In this document: piece after piece, positions 27,087 to 35,167 of the stretch
How positions within the stretch are numbered: position 1 is the first letter of the stretch
Layout: each line of letters starts with the position of its first letter
Assembly (NCBI GenBank): GCA_902596165.1
Contig: CACJSU010000002.1
Coordinates: forward strand, 62,001-126,000
Origin: an uncultured SAR86 cluster bacterium
GTDB taxonomy: Bacteria > Pseudomonadota > Gammaproteobacteria > Magnimaribacterales > D2472
Length of the DNA stretch: 64,000 nt
Reading direction: 5' to 3'
Made by a program: the position numbers and the translations under genes
The notes under the pieces: model-generated
The model's input: the letters and a program-made list of their open reading frames with translations, nothing else
Databases searched by the model: none
Told to the model about the DNA's origin: nothing

Positions 27087-27851
27087 ATGAATCTACATTT
27101 TAAAGATAAAAAAGTATTTATTTGCAGTGGAGATACTGACCTTGGAGCAGCCTGCGTAATTGAATTTCTAAATGAAAATGCGCAAGTTAATACAACAGCT
27201 CTTTCAATAAAAAAAATTGAGCGATTATTCAAAAAATTTAATGGTGATATATCTCACAAGAATTTAAAAATCCATGAAGCTGATATAACAAATTTTAATG
27301 ATATAAATCTACTTGAAGATCAAATTAAAAAATCTGAAGTACTAATTACCCATACTCCAAGCCCTGCTTCTGGAGATTTCATTCAATGGAATGAAAAAGA
27401 TTGGTTAAATGCATTGAATAACAATTTAGTATCGGTAATAAAAATTATAAATTTAGTTTTACCTGAAATGAACAAAAAAAAATTAGGTTCAATTCTAAAT
27501 ATTTCAAGCATGACAACTTTATATCCAATGAATAACCTTGAATTATCTACTGCGTCAAGAACTGCATTAGAAGGATTTATTAAAAGCATTGCTAAGAAAA
27601 ATGAATTTCCTAACGTTACTATTAATTCAATTCTTCCAGGCTATTTTTTAACAGATAGCCTTGAACAATATCTAAACGATCAAACAGAATCAAAAAAAAA
27701 TATTATTGAATCAGAACTTTTAAATAAAATTCCAGCTGGTAGATTTGGTAATCCTAAAGAATTTGCAAAAGCTTGCTGCTTTTTATGCAGCCACCACGCA
27801 AGTTTTTTTAAAGGTCAGAGCTTTCTAATGAATGGGGGGCAAGTTACTTAA
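27087..27851 (+). CDS. atypical short-chain dehydrogenase/reductase-like protein
   Basis: SDR-fold protein of 254 residues with altered catalytic residues. Where most SDRs have Tyr-x-x-x-Lys this has Ser154 and Arg158 (STASRTALEGF), the glycine motif is CSGDTDLG, and the NNAG strand reads THTPSP. A known divergent SDR branch also has Ser/Arg here, so it need not be dead, but the cofactor site looks weak. The C-terminal NGGQVT is normal. It begins 6 bases after the terminator of the receptor gene with no clear Shine-Dalgarno, so expression may depend on readthrough. It converges on the MFS gene at 27853. Confidence 0.82.
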   Translation: MNLHFKDKKVFICSGDTDLGAACVIEFLNENAQVNTTALSIKKIERLFKKFNGDISHKNLKIHEADITNFNDINLLEDQIKKSEVLITHTPSPASGDFIQWNEKDWLNALNNNLVSVIKIINLVLPEMNKKKLGSILNISSMTTLYPMNNLELSTASRTALEGFIKSIAKKNEFPNVTINSILPGYFLTDSLEQYLNDQTESKKNIIESELLNKIPAGRFGNPKEFAKACCFLCSHHASFFKGQSFLMNGGQVT

Positions 27852-27852
27852 T

Positions 27853-29163
27853 TTATATATCAAAATCACGCATAGGCTTCAATGTTAAATAAATAAAGTA
27901 GGATCCTATTGGAATAAACAGTAGACTGACTATTGACATTGAGTACTTCAATGCAGATTCATACCCAATATAGTCTGTAATCACAGCAATGATAGCGGCG
28001 CCAAAAGCATAGGAAAAAAGATTGCTGAATAACATTAAGATCGCAGTTGTTTGCGCCCTCATGCTGTTAGGAGCAATTAATTGAATGATTACTGGAGGAA
28101 GACCTTGCGGCACTGAAAATAAAAAAGTAACAATACATAACAAAAAAACTGCAATAACTAAATTTGGAGAAAGTGGCATCAAGGCTGCAAAAGGTATAGA
28201 CAAAAGAGTCGCATACAAAACGGTTCTCATTGGAGCATCTTTATAATTTTTTTTAGCTAAAAAGTCTGAAACCCATCCACCAGTAAATGGTCCAATAGCT
28301 CCAAAAATTAAAAGAGCAAAACCATAAATTAGTCCAGCATCAACAATGCTTATTTCATATGTTCTCCGTAACCATTCTGGTATCCAAACCATAAATCCAG
28401 CAATAACTGCGCCAAAAATACAAACACCAATATTTAAATTAATAAATATTTTTCTTAACCCCCAAAGGTAAGTCAATACCTCCCTAAAGGTTGATTCTTT
28501 TGGCATATCTGAACTCATATAATTACTTCGTTGAGGTTCATTAACCGATAACATGAGCAATAAAACTAATATTCCAGGAATTGAAACAAGCAAAAAGGTT
28601 AATTGCCAAGGTTTAATGTTGCCATAATAGGGCAAATCAATAGGAGGTAAGCTAGATACTAATGAAATAACTGCACTACCAACAAGCATGGCTAATCCTG
28701 CACCAAGATATAAACCAATTACATAAATGCCAATTGCTCTTCCTAACTTTTCTTTTGGAAAGTAGTCTGCAATCATAGAATAAGCAGCTGGAGATAAAGC
28801 TGCTTCACCAACACCAACACCAATTCTTGCTAAAAAAAGATAAAAATAGGTTTTAGTTAGACCACATAAAGCAGTCATAAAAGTCCAAAGTGCAACGCCT
28901 AAAGAAATTATAGTCACACGATTTTGTTTATCAGCTAGTTTTGCAATTGGTATGCCAATAAAAGAATAAAATATTGCAAATGCTAAGCCTGCTAATAATC
29001 CAATTTGAGTATCAGTAATTCCTAAGTCTTCTTTTATGGGTTGAATCAATAAACTAAGAATTTGTCTATCTATAAATGCAACCATGTAGGCAAACATTAA
29101 AACCCCTACAACATACCAGGGATAATACTTTTGAGTAGAAAAATTTTTAAAAACTCTAAGCAA
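27853..29163 (-). CDS. MFS transporter (spinster-like), paralogue of 23361
   Basis: Twelve-helix carrier of 436 residues. It shares many segments with the plus-strand carrier at 23361, for example FIDRQ near the start, ARIGVGVGEAALSPAAYSMI, DYFPKEKLGRAIG and the loop PIAKLADKQNRVTIISLG. Last of three minus-strand genes (PhyH, HyuB, MFS), starting inside the end of the HyuB gene with an 8-base overlap. The matching pairs of PhyH and MFS on both sides of the receptor suggest two uptake or processing routes for related compounds. Confidence 0.92.
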   Translation of the reverse strand: MLRVFKNFSTQKYYPWYVVGVLMFAYMVAFIDRQILSLLIQPIKEDLGITDTQIGLLAGLAFAIFYSFIGIPIAKLADKQNRVTIISLGVALWTFMTALCGLTKTYFYLFLARIGVGVGEAALSPAAYSMIADYFPKEKLGRAIGIYVIGLYLGAGLAMLVGSAVISLVSSLPPIDLPYYGNIKPWQLTFLLVSIPGILVLLLMLSVNEPQRSNYMSSDMPKESTFREVLTYLWGLRKIFINLNIGVCIFGAVIAGFMVWIPEWLRRTYEISIVDAGLIYGFALLIFGAIGPFTGGWVSDFLAKKNYKDAPMRTVLYATLLSIPFAALMPLSPNLVIAVFLLCIVTFLFSVPQGLPPVIIQLIAPNSMRAQTTAILMLFSNLFSYAFGAAIIAVITDYIGYESALKYSMSIVSLLFIPIGSYFIYLTLKPMRDFDI

Positions 29164-30895
29164 TTTTTTTAATTAGTTTTTGTCTTAAGCGATTTGTTTT
29201 ATTGGAATTTATTTTGTTATTTTCTATGACTACTCCATAAATATCATTTGCAGCTGTTGAGGATATTTTCTTATTTAAGTAATCATCAAGGACCAGGTTT
29301 TCATCTCTCTCTAATGGATTAGAATGGCCTCCACTTCCAGTCGTCCATAATTGTAGGATATCGCCTTCGTTAAGTTCAATTTGACTTTTTCCAGGGATAT
29401 TTTTACTTCTTGAGGCATCTTTTTTCTTCAAAGCAGTTTTGCATTCAGGACCAGAATAACCCCCTGCTAGACCCCAAGGGCGAAACTTGTGACGATCTCT
29501 TCTTAAAGAAGCGGAAGCTTTTCCTTTTAACCACTCTACCTCTGAATAAAACCCAAGGCCTCCCCTCCATTTTCCTGGACCGCCTGAATCAGTCCACAGT
29601 TCCATTTTATTGAACCTAATAGGCAGTTCAGCTTCACTGACCTCCAAGGGAACATGATAAACATTAGAACCATCGTGATCTGTTGTATCAATTCCATCTT
29701 TATTAGGCCTTGCACCCATTCCACCCATCCAAGGTCCACCAATTGCACCAACAATTCTTTGGTTGGTTTGATCATCTACGGTTCCACAATAAATTACAGA
29801 TGCTTGACCACAATTTGCTGCCGGATATCTATCAGGCAAGGCCTGAGATAAGACACCTAGGATCACATCAACCACCCTTCTTAGGGACACACTTCTTGAG
29901 GCAACAGGTGCTGGGAATGTAGGATTGACAATACTTCCCTCAGGGAAGTTAATTGTTAAAGGTCTAAATCCTCCCTCATTATCAGGAGAGTTATCACCTG
30001 TTAGAGTTCTTATTCCGAACATGACTGCTGAGGTTGCTGAGGAAGGAACATTGTTAATTGCAGTTTTGACCTGAGAAGAAGATCCCTCAAAATCAAATTT
30101 AATATTTGATTTATCAACTGTCATTTTTACAAATATTTTTAACGGTTCTAAGTTTTCAATTGATCCATCATTATCAACCCAATCTTCAAACTCATATACA
30201 CCATCTGGAATATTTCGAATTTCTTCTCTTGTTAACTTTTCAGTGTAATCAAGTAATGCCTCTACCCCTTTATTAAAAAAATTTATCCCATATTCAGATA
30301 CAAGCTTTGACATTCTCTTGGCTCCCATAGATCCAGCAGCTATTTGGGCAAGTAAATCTCCCTGAAGTGTTTCAGGAGTTCTGCTGTTAGATTTCATCAG
30401 CCCTAGTAGATCATTATTAATATTTCCTTCTTCAACAATTTTCGTTAATTTGATTCTAAGACCCTCCGAATAAAGATCATGAGCGTAAACTGAAGCACTT
30501 CCAGGTAATAACCCGCCAATATCTTGATGATGAATCATGACTGTTGCATATCCGACTAATTTGGTACCTAAAAATGCTGGTGTTGCAATAGCAATATCTG
30601 GTAAATGAGTTCCACCAGAATATGGATCATTAATAATATAGCAATCTCCATCTTTAGCTTTGCCTTGTGGATAAGTGTCAGCAAGTAACTTTCCAATAAC
30701 TGTTAAACAGCCAAGATGGATAGGTATTGAAACAGCTTGTGATATATTTCTTCCTTCAGAATCTAATAATGCAGATGTAGCATCACATGCCTCATTTACC
30801 ATCCTTGAATGAGCAGATTTTAAAATAATAAGCTGCATTTCTTCAGAGATTGAAGATAGTTTTCCGTATAAAACTTCTAAACTTATTGCATCCAT
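29156..30895 (-). CDS. hydantoinase B/oxoprolinase family subunit without adjacent HyuA
   Basis: HyuB-type subunit of 579 residues, aligned throughout with the protein at 17456: NDPYSGGTHLPDIAI, IHHQDIGGLLPGS, GGPWMGGMGARPNKDG and GSGGHSNPLERDEN. No HyuA gene is next to it; its neighbours are PhyH upstream (18-base gap) and MFS downstream (8-base overlap). It may share the HyuA at 19186, work alone, or have lost its partner. Its reading frame is intact with all family blocks. Confidence 0.9.
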   Translation of the reverse strand: MDAISLEVLYGKLSSISEEMQLIILKSAHSRMVNEACDATSALLDSEGRNISQAVSIPIHLGCLTVIGKLLADTYPQGKAKDGDCYIINDPYSGGTHLPDIAIATPAFLGTKLVGYATVMIHHQDIGGLLPGSASVYAHDLYSEGLRIKLTKIVEEGNINNDLLGLMKSNSRTPETLQGDLLAQIAAGSMGAKRMSKLVSEYGINFFNKGVEALLDYTEKLTREEIRNIPDGVYEFEDWVDNDGSIENLEPLKIFVKMTVDKSNIKFDFEGSSSQVKTAINNVPSSATSAVMFGIRTLTGDNSPDNEGGFRPLTINFPEGSIVNPTFPAPVASRSVSLRRVVDVILGVLSQALPDRYPAANCGQASVIYCGTVDDQTNQRIVGAIGGPWMGGMGARPNKDGIDTTDHDGSNVYHVPLEVSEAELPIRFNKMELWTDSGGPGKWRGGLGFYSEVEWLKGKASASLRRDRHKFRPWGLAGGYSGPECKTALKKKDASRSKNIPGKSQIELNEGDILQLWTTGSGGHSNPLERDENLVLDDYLNKKISSTAANDIYGVVIENNKINSNKTNRLRQKLIKKIA

Positions 30896-30913
30896 AGTAA
30901 ATTCAAGCCTTAT

Positions 30914-31837
30914 TTATAAGTCTTTTACGTTAAAAGTAAATCGCTTCATCTGATCCTCTGTACCATAATTAATAATCCCATTCATGTCAGGACCATTTTC
31001 ACCATATCCATTTGAATCGTTTAAACCAACCAATCTTGCAAATTGTTTACTTGGATTTCTTTTTAGCATATCTGAAGTGATCTTATCTTTTATATTTTCT
31101 TGTGTCTTTATTCTTCTGTGGGTCATAAAGGTTGTTAAATTAATTCTCAATCCATCAGTTTTTTTGGGATATGCGCCATGCCAAAGATTGCCATGCCAAA
31201 AAATTAATGATCCTGCCTCAGCTTCAACAGGAACAACGTCTTTATCATTAAAATCATCCTGTTTAGGTTGTCGGCATATCTTATGAGACTTAGGTACAAC
31301 AGCAAGCGCTCCATCATCTTCAGTATAATCTGTTAAACAATAAACGCTATTACATGCATCGGCCCATTGAGATGGCAATAAACCATTGGGGGATGGTTGA
31401 GTATCAGCATGGAGCCCCATTGAGTCTTTGTAGTTTTTACCTTTCCATTTAATAAATGATGACATGCTTGAAAGTTGAGCTTGATCATTCAGTAAGTATG
31501 AAGAAAGAGCAACAACAACTGGGTTTTGTAACCACTTTTCAAAAATTTTATCTGCAAATAATAGTGAAAATAAAATGAATTGGCTTTCAGTCTGAGGTAA
31601 AGCTTTATAATTTCCTGCCGAAGAATTTAATGATAAATCAAGTGAGTTTCCTGTTTTAGCCTCAGCTATTTCAAGAATCTTATCGAGTATTGTATTTTTA
31701 GTTTTCTCATCAGCAACCTTGCAAGGTGGAATCACTGTATACCCTAAATTATCAACTTCACTAAGATTTTCCCAAAGATCAAGACTGGTAATTGCTTCCT
31801 CTGTTGATGAATTATCAATAAGTGTATTAGCTTTCAT
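30914..31837 (-). CDS. phytanoyl-CoA dioxygenase family protein
   Basis: Fe(II)/2-oxoglutarate hydroxylase of 307 residues. The iron ligands are His-x-Asp in GLHADTQPSP and the distal His in NLWHGAYPKK, with the Arg of GLRINLTTFMTH as candidate 2-oxoglutarate anchor. It opens with LGYTVIPPCKV, the family start pattern. It leads the minus-strand set with HyuB and MFS and is only distantly similar to the PhyH at 22474. Its promoter must lie in the 86 bases between it and the tRNA gene. Confidence 0.86.
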   Translation of the reverse strand: MKANTLIDNSSTEEAITSLDLWENLSEVDNLGYTVIPPCKVADEKTKNTILDKILEIAEAKTGNSLDLSLNSSAGNYKALPQTESQFILFSLLFADKIFEKWLQNPVVVALSSYLLNDQAQLSSMSSFIKWKGKNYKDSMGLHADTQPSPNGLLPSQWADACNSVYCLTDYTEDDGALAVVPKSHKICRQPKQDDFNDKDVVPVEAEAGSLIFWHGNLWHGAYPKKTDGLRINLTTFMTHRRIKTQENIKDKITSDMLKRNPSKQFARLVGLNDSNGYGENGPDMNGIINYGTEDQMKRFTFNVKDL

Positions 31838-31905
31838 AACTAAACTTATTATACGAACTCAACCAAATAAGTCCAAATTACCAAGCAGAAAAACTCAAGA
31901 AACAA

Positions 31906-31911
31906 TATAAT
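31906..31911 (+). promoter_or_regulatory. -10 box of the tRNA-Arg(ACG) gene
   Basis: A perfect TATAAT ends 12 bases before the mature tRNA 5' end. The second tRNA-Arg gene has TATAAT at exactly the same spacing. No convincing -35 box is visible. Confidence 0.5.
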
Positions 31912-31923
31912 TAGATGTAACAA

Positions 31924-32000
31924 GCGCCCGTAGCTCAGCTGGATAGAGTACTTGGCTACGAACCAAGGGGTCGGGAGTTCGAATCTCTCCGGGTGCGCCA
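31924..32000 (+). tRNA. tRNA-Arg, anticodon ACG
   Basis: 77 bases including an encoded CCA. Acceptor GCGCCCG/CGGGTGC, D arm GCTCAGCTGGATAGAG, anticodon stem CTTGG/CCAAG with loop CTACGAA, T arm GGGAG-TTCGAAT-CTCTC. The anticodon ACG is normally edited to ICG and reads CGU, CGC and CGA. Arg identity features A20, C35 and a purine at 73 (G) are present. The third acceptor pair is G3-U70, known as the main identity signal of alanine tRNAs; E. coli tRNA-Arg(ACG) has A3-U70. It ends four bases before the stop codon of the convergent monooxygenase. Confidence 0.97.
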
Positions 32001-32004
32001 AATA

Positions 32005-33450
32005 TTATTTAGGGTTATAAAACCTCAATGTCGAATCTTTAATTGAAAACAATCTAACTAAAAATATATCTTTTAGATAATTTTGATATTGACGCCATGG
32101 TGATTTCTTGCCTTGTTTAGGCAATCTATCGAGAGCTCTTTGGACATAGCCAGAAGTAAAATCAATATATTCATCATCTACCATTGCATTTGGATCTTCC
32201 TGAGGAATGCAAGTTGTTACACCCTGCTTATCCATTTGATTTAAAAGTCTACAAACATACTCGCATGTAAGATCTGCTCTAAGAGTCCAAGAAGCATTCA
32301 CATAGCCAAAAGAAAAAGCAAGGTTTGGCACTCCACTTAACATCATTCCTTTATATGAAAGTTTGTTATGAGGCTTGACTTTCACCTGATCAATGGAGAC
32401 ATCAATATCATTCAGAGCATTTATTTCAATACCTGTTGCAGTAACAATAATATCTGCATCTATTACCTCCCCAGATTTAATTTGAATTCCTTCTTCAGTA
32501 AATTTATCTATATGATCGGTAATAATTGATGCACGCTCATCATTAATTGCATTAAAAAGATCGCTGTCTGGAACAAGACACATTCTTTGATCCCAGGGAT
32601 TGTATCTTGGTGTAAAGTGCTTCTCGACATCAAAATTTTCGCCTAGCTCTTCACGCACTAAGTTAATCAATCTTTCTTTAACTTTACTAGGATATTTTCT
32701 TGATAAATAAAAACCTAAGCTAGTTCTTAAAACGTTTTTCCATCTGATCAAAAAATAAGTTAAACGAGTTGGAAGTATCTTATTTAATGCTTTGTTCCAT
32801 GAATCCTCGCTAGGAGCAGACACCACATAACTTGGAGATCTTTGTAACATGGTTACATGCCCAGCCTTTTCAGCAATAGCAGGGACTAAAGTTACTGCTG
32901 TCGCCCCACTTCCAATAACTACAACTTTTTTGTTTGCATAATCCATGGCTTCATCCCAAAATTGAGGATGAATGATCTTGCCCTTAAATTTATCTTGATT
33001 TGGAAAATTTGGCATGTATGGTTTGTCATAACTATAGTAACCGCCACATAAAAATAAAAAATTACAGGTCATAGCTATCTCTTGACCGTTGCTAAGAATT
33101 GTTAATTCCCACATTGATTTTTTTGAGACCCAGTTAGAAGCAACAACTTTTTGATTAAAATGAATTTTTTTTCTCAAGTCATATTCATCAACTGTTTCAT
33201 TGAGGTATTCAAGAATAGAAGGGCCATCTGCAATTGATTTTTTATGTATCCATGGTTTAAAACGAAAACCAAGCGTATGCATATCAGAGTCAGATCGAAT
33301 ACCAGGATATTTAAATAAATCCCAAGTGCCTCCTAGAGAGTCTCTTCCCTCTAAAATTGCAAATGATTTATTTGGGCAACTTTTTTGAAGATTGTAGCCA
33401 GCAGCAATACCAGAAATTCCAGCCCCCACAACAATAATATCTTTATGCAT
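32005..33450 (-). CDS. flavin-containing/Baeyer-Villiger monooxygenase
   Basis: FAD- and NADPH-dependent monooxygenase of 481 residues. The FAD motif is GAGISGIAAG (9-18), followed by GGTWDLFKYPGIRSDSDMHT. The Baeyer-Villiger fingerprint FxGxxxHxxxW(P/D) is matched at 155-166 (FKGKIIHPQFWD), and the NADPH motif is VIGSGATAVTL (about 178-188). It should turn a ketone into an ester or lactone, or oxygenate a heteroatom. It lies 9 bases downstream of the M28 peptidase gene, which it does not resemble in role, and ends beside the tRNA gene. Confidence 0.92.
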   Translation of the reverse strand: MHKDIIVVGAGISGIAAGYNLQKSCPNKSFAILEGRDSLGGTWDLFKYPGIRSDSDMHTLGFRFKPWIHKKSIADGPSILEYLNETVDEYDLRKKIHFNQKVVASNWVSKKSMWELTILSNGQEIAMTCNFLFLCGGYYSYDKPYMPNFPNQDKFKGKIIHPQFWDEAMDYANKKVVVIGSGATAVTLVPAIAEKAGHVTMLQRSPSYVVSAPSEDSWNKALNKILPTRLTYFLIRWKNVLRTSLGFYLSRKYPSKVKERLINLVREELGENFDVEKHFTPRYNPWDQRMCLVPDSDLFNAINDERASIITDHIDKFTEEGIQIKSGEVIDADIIVTATGIEINALNDIDVSIDQVKVKPHNKLSYKGMMLSGVPNLAFSFGYVNASWTLRADLTCEYVCRLLNQMDKQGVTTCIPQEDPNAMVDDEYIDFTSGYVQRALDRLPKQGKKSPWRQYQNYLKDIFLVRLFSIKDSTLRFYNPK

Positions 33451-33459
33451 TAATAATTC

Positions 33460-35109
33460 TCATTTTCCAGATCTAGATAAATCTCTAACTGATCTAAATT
33501 CATTTCCTTCATACCAATTAGGCCATTGTGAATTATTTGCTAGTTCATTGCTAATATTAAATATCACGTCAATGGATTGGTTAAGGCCATCCAGATTCCA
33601 AGATTCATCGTATTCATCAGCAACACCATGATAGGCATCAAGACGATATTGCTCTTCAATTATAAAACCAGCTTCCTTGCCGCCATCAAAAAGATCAAAA
33701 CCACCATCAGCATAGAGCACTGGAACTCCCCTTTTTGCAAAACTTATATGATCAGATCTGTAAAAATATCCTTTATCAGGATTTGGATCTGGGTTGATAT
33801 ATCGTCCAGATTTACTTAACTCTTCCTCCAATAAGTCTTCAAGTTCAGAGGCACCATAACCAACAACAACCATATCCTTAGTTAAACCAGTTGGCAAGAT
33901 GGCATCGTAATTAAAACCAGCAACTATATTTGATAGATCAATGGGTGGGTATTTAGCAAAATACTCAGAACCTAATAAACCAGACTCTTCCAAAGTAAGT
34001 GCTAAAAACATTACAGATCTTTCAGTATTAATTTCTGAAAATCTTTTAGCAAACTCTAATACGGCGGCTACTCCAGTTGCATTATCAACAGCCCCATTAT
34101 AAATATTGTCATCTCCTATTTGAGCGCCATCCATAAAGCCAAGATGATCCCAATGCGCCATAAATACAATATATTCATCAGGACGAGTGGAGCCCTTTTT
34201 GACTGCAGCAATATTATGAGATTGAAGATATCTAACTTTGTTATGAATTTCTGAGCTAAGCGTTAAGCCCCTCAATTGAAAAGCAGAAAAGGTTTTTTCA
34301 AGTGCTATTTCCTTCAATGAATCATAATTAAATCCAGTGAAGTTAAGCACATCATTTAAAGTACTATCTCTTATCCAGCCTTCTAAAATAACCCTATCAG
34401 CACCCAAATCATCTCTCTGAAGATCCAATTGGGGACCTTGCCAGCTATTTTCAACTACAGACCATGGATAAGCGGCGGGCTCTTCTTCGTGAACAATTAT
34501 TGCAGCTGCAGCACCCTGACGAGCAGCTTCCTCAAATTTATAGGTCCATCTTCCATAATAAGTCATTGATCTACCATTAAAAAGCCTGAGTTTTCCTGTA
34601 GCAAAGCCTGGGTCATTAACCAAAATGACTACAGTTTTACCTTTGACATCAATGCCTTCATAATCATTCCAATTGTATTCAGGAGCAACAATTCCATAGC
34701 CAACAAATACAACCTCACTGTCTCTAATTTTTCTGTATTCTCTTGCCTGTTTTGTCCAAAAAACTACCTCGTCACCTGTGATCATTTTTCGATCATTGCC
34801 TCTGAATGACAAGGTTAAATAGGAAGAATCTTTTAAAGTAATCTCTGAAGTGGGTACATCTAAAAAATAACTTCCATTCATAGGATCTAGATTTAAATCT
34901 TGAAACGTTTTAGAAATAAAGTTTTTAGTTAATTGGCCGCCTTCAGTCCCAGGCGCCCTTCCCTCAAACTCATCTGAAGAGAGGGTTGAAATCCAATATC
35001 TTAATCTACCATCGGTTGTATCACTTAAAGAATCTGAGCAACCAGTTAAAAGTATTGAGATTCCAAGAAATAACATCAAAGAATGAGTTTTATTAATTTT
35101 CATGGTCAT
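33460..35109 (-). CDS. M28 family peptidase, lipoprotein
   Basis: Secreted zinc aminopeptidase of 549 residues with a lipoprotein signal peptide (ISILLTGC, the Cys at about 24). A PA-type insert is present in the first half (VFVGYGIVAPEYNWNDYEG; AAAAIIVHEEEP). Metal ligands typical of M28 are visible: His in MAHWDHLG, Asp in NGAVDNATGVA, Glu-Glu in LEESGLLGSEYF and the late His in YRSDHISFAKRGVP. Two ATG codons six bases apart could serve as start. It should sit on the membrane facing the periplasm and trim peptides. Divergent from the M16 gene. Confidence 0.92.
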   Translation of the reverse strand: MTMKINKTHSLMLFLGISILLTGCSDSLSDTTDGRLRYWISTLSSDEFEGRAPGTEGGQLTKNFISKTFQDLNLDPMNGSYFLDVPTSEITLKDSSYLTLSFRGNDRKMITGDEVVFWTKQAREYRKIRDSEVVFVGYGIVAPEYNWNDYEGIDVKGKTVVILVNDPGFATGKLRLFNGRSMTYYGRWTYKFEEAARQGAAAAIIVHEEEPAAYPWSVVENSWQGPQLDLQRDDLGADRVILEGWIRDSTLNDVLNFTGFNYDSLKEIALEKTFSAFQLRGLTLSSEIHNKVRYLQSHNIAAVKKGSTRPDEYIVFMAHWDHLGFMDGAQIGDDNIYNGAVDNATGVAAVLEFAKRFSEINTERSVMFLALTLEESGLLGSEYFAKYPPIDLSNIVAGFNYDAILPTGLTKDMVVVGYGASELEDLLEEELSKSGRYINPDPNPDKGYFYRSDHISFAKRGVPVLYADGGFDLFDGGKEAGFIIEEQYRLDAYHGVADEYDESWNLDGLNQSIDVIFNISNELANNSQWPNWYEGNEFRSVRDLSRSGK

Positions 35110-35167
35110 ATGTATATTCAGATAACTAAAGTATAAAATATATTTTCAATTCAATGGGTACAGATCA

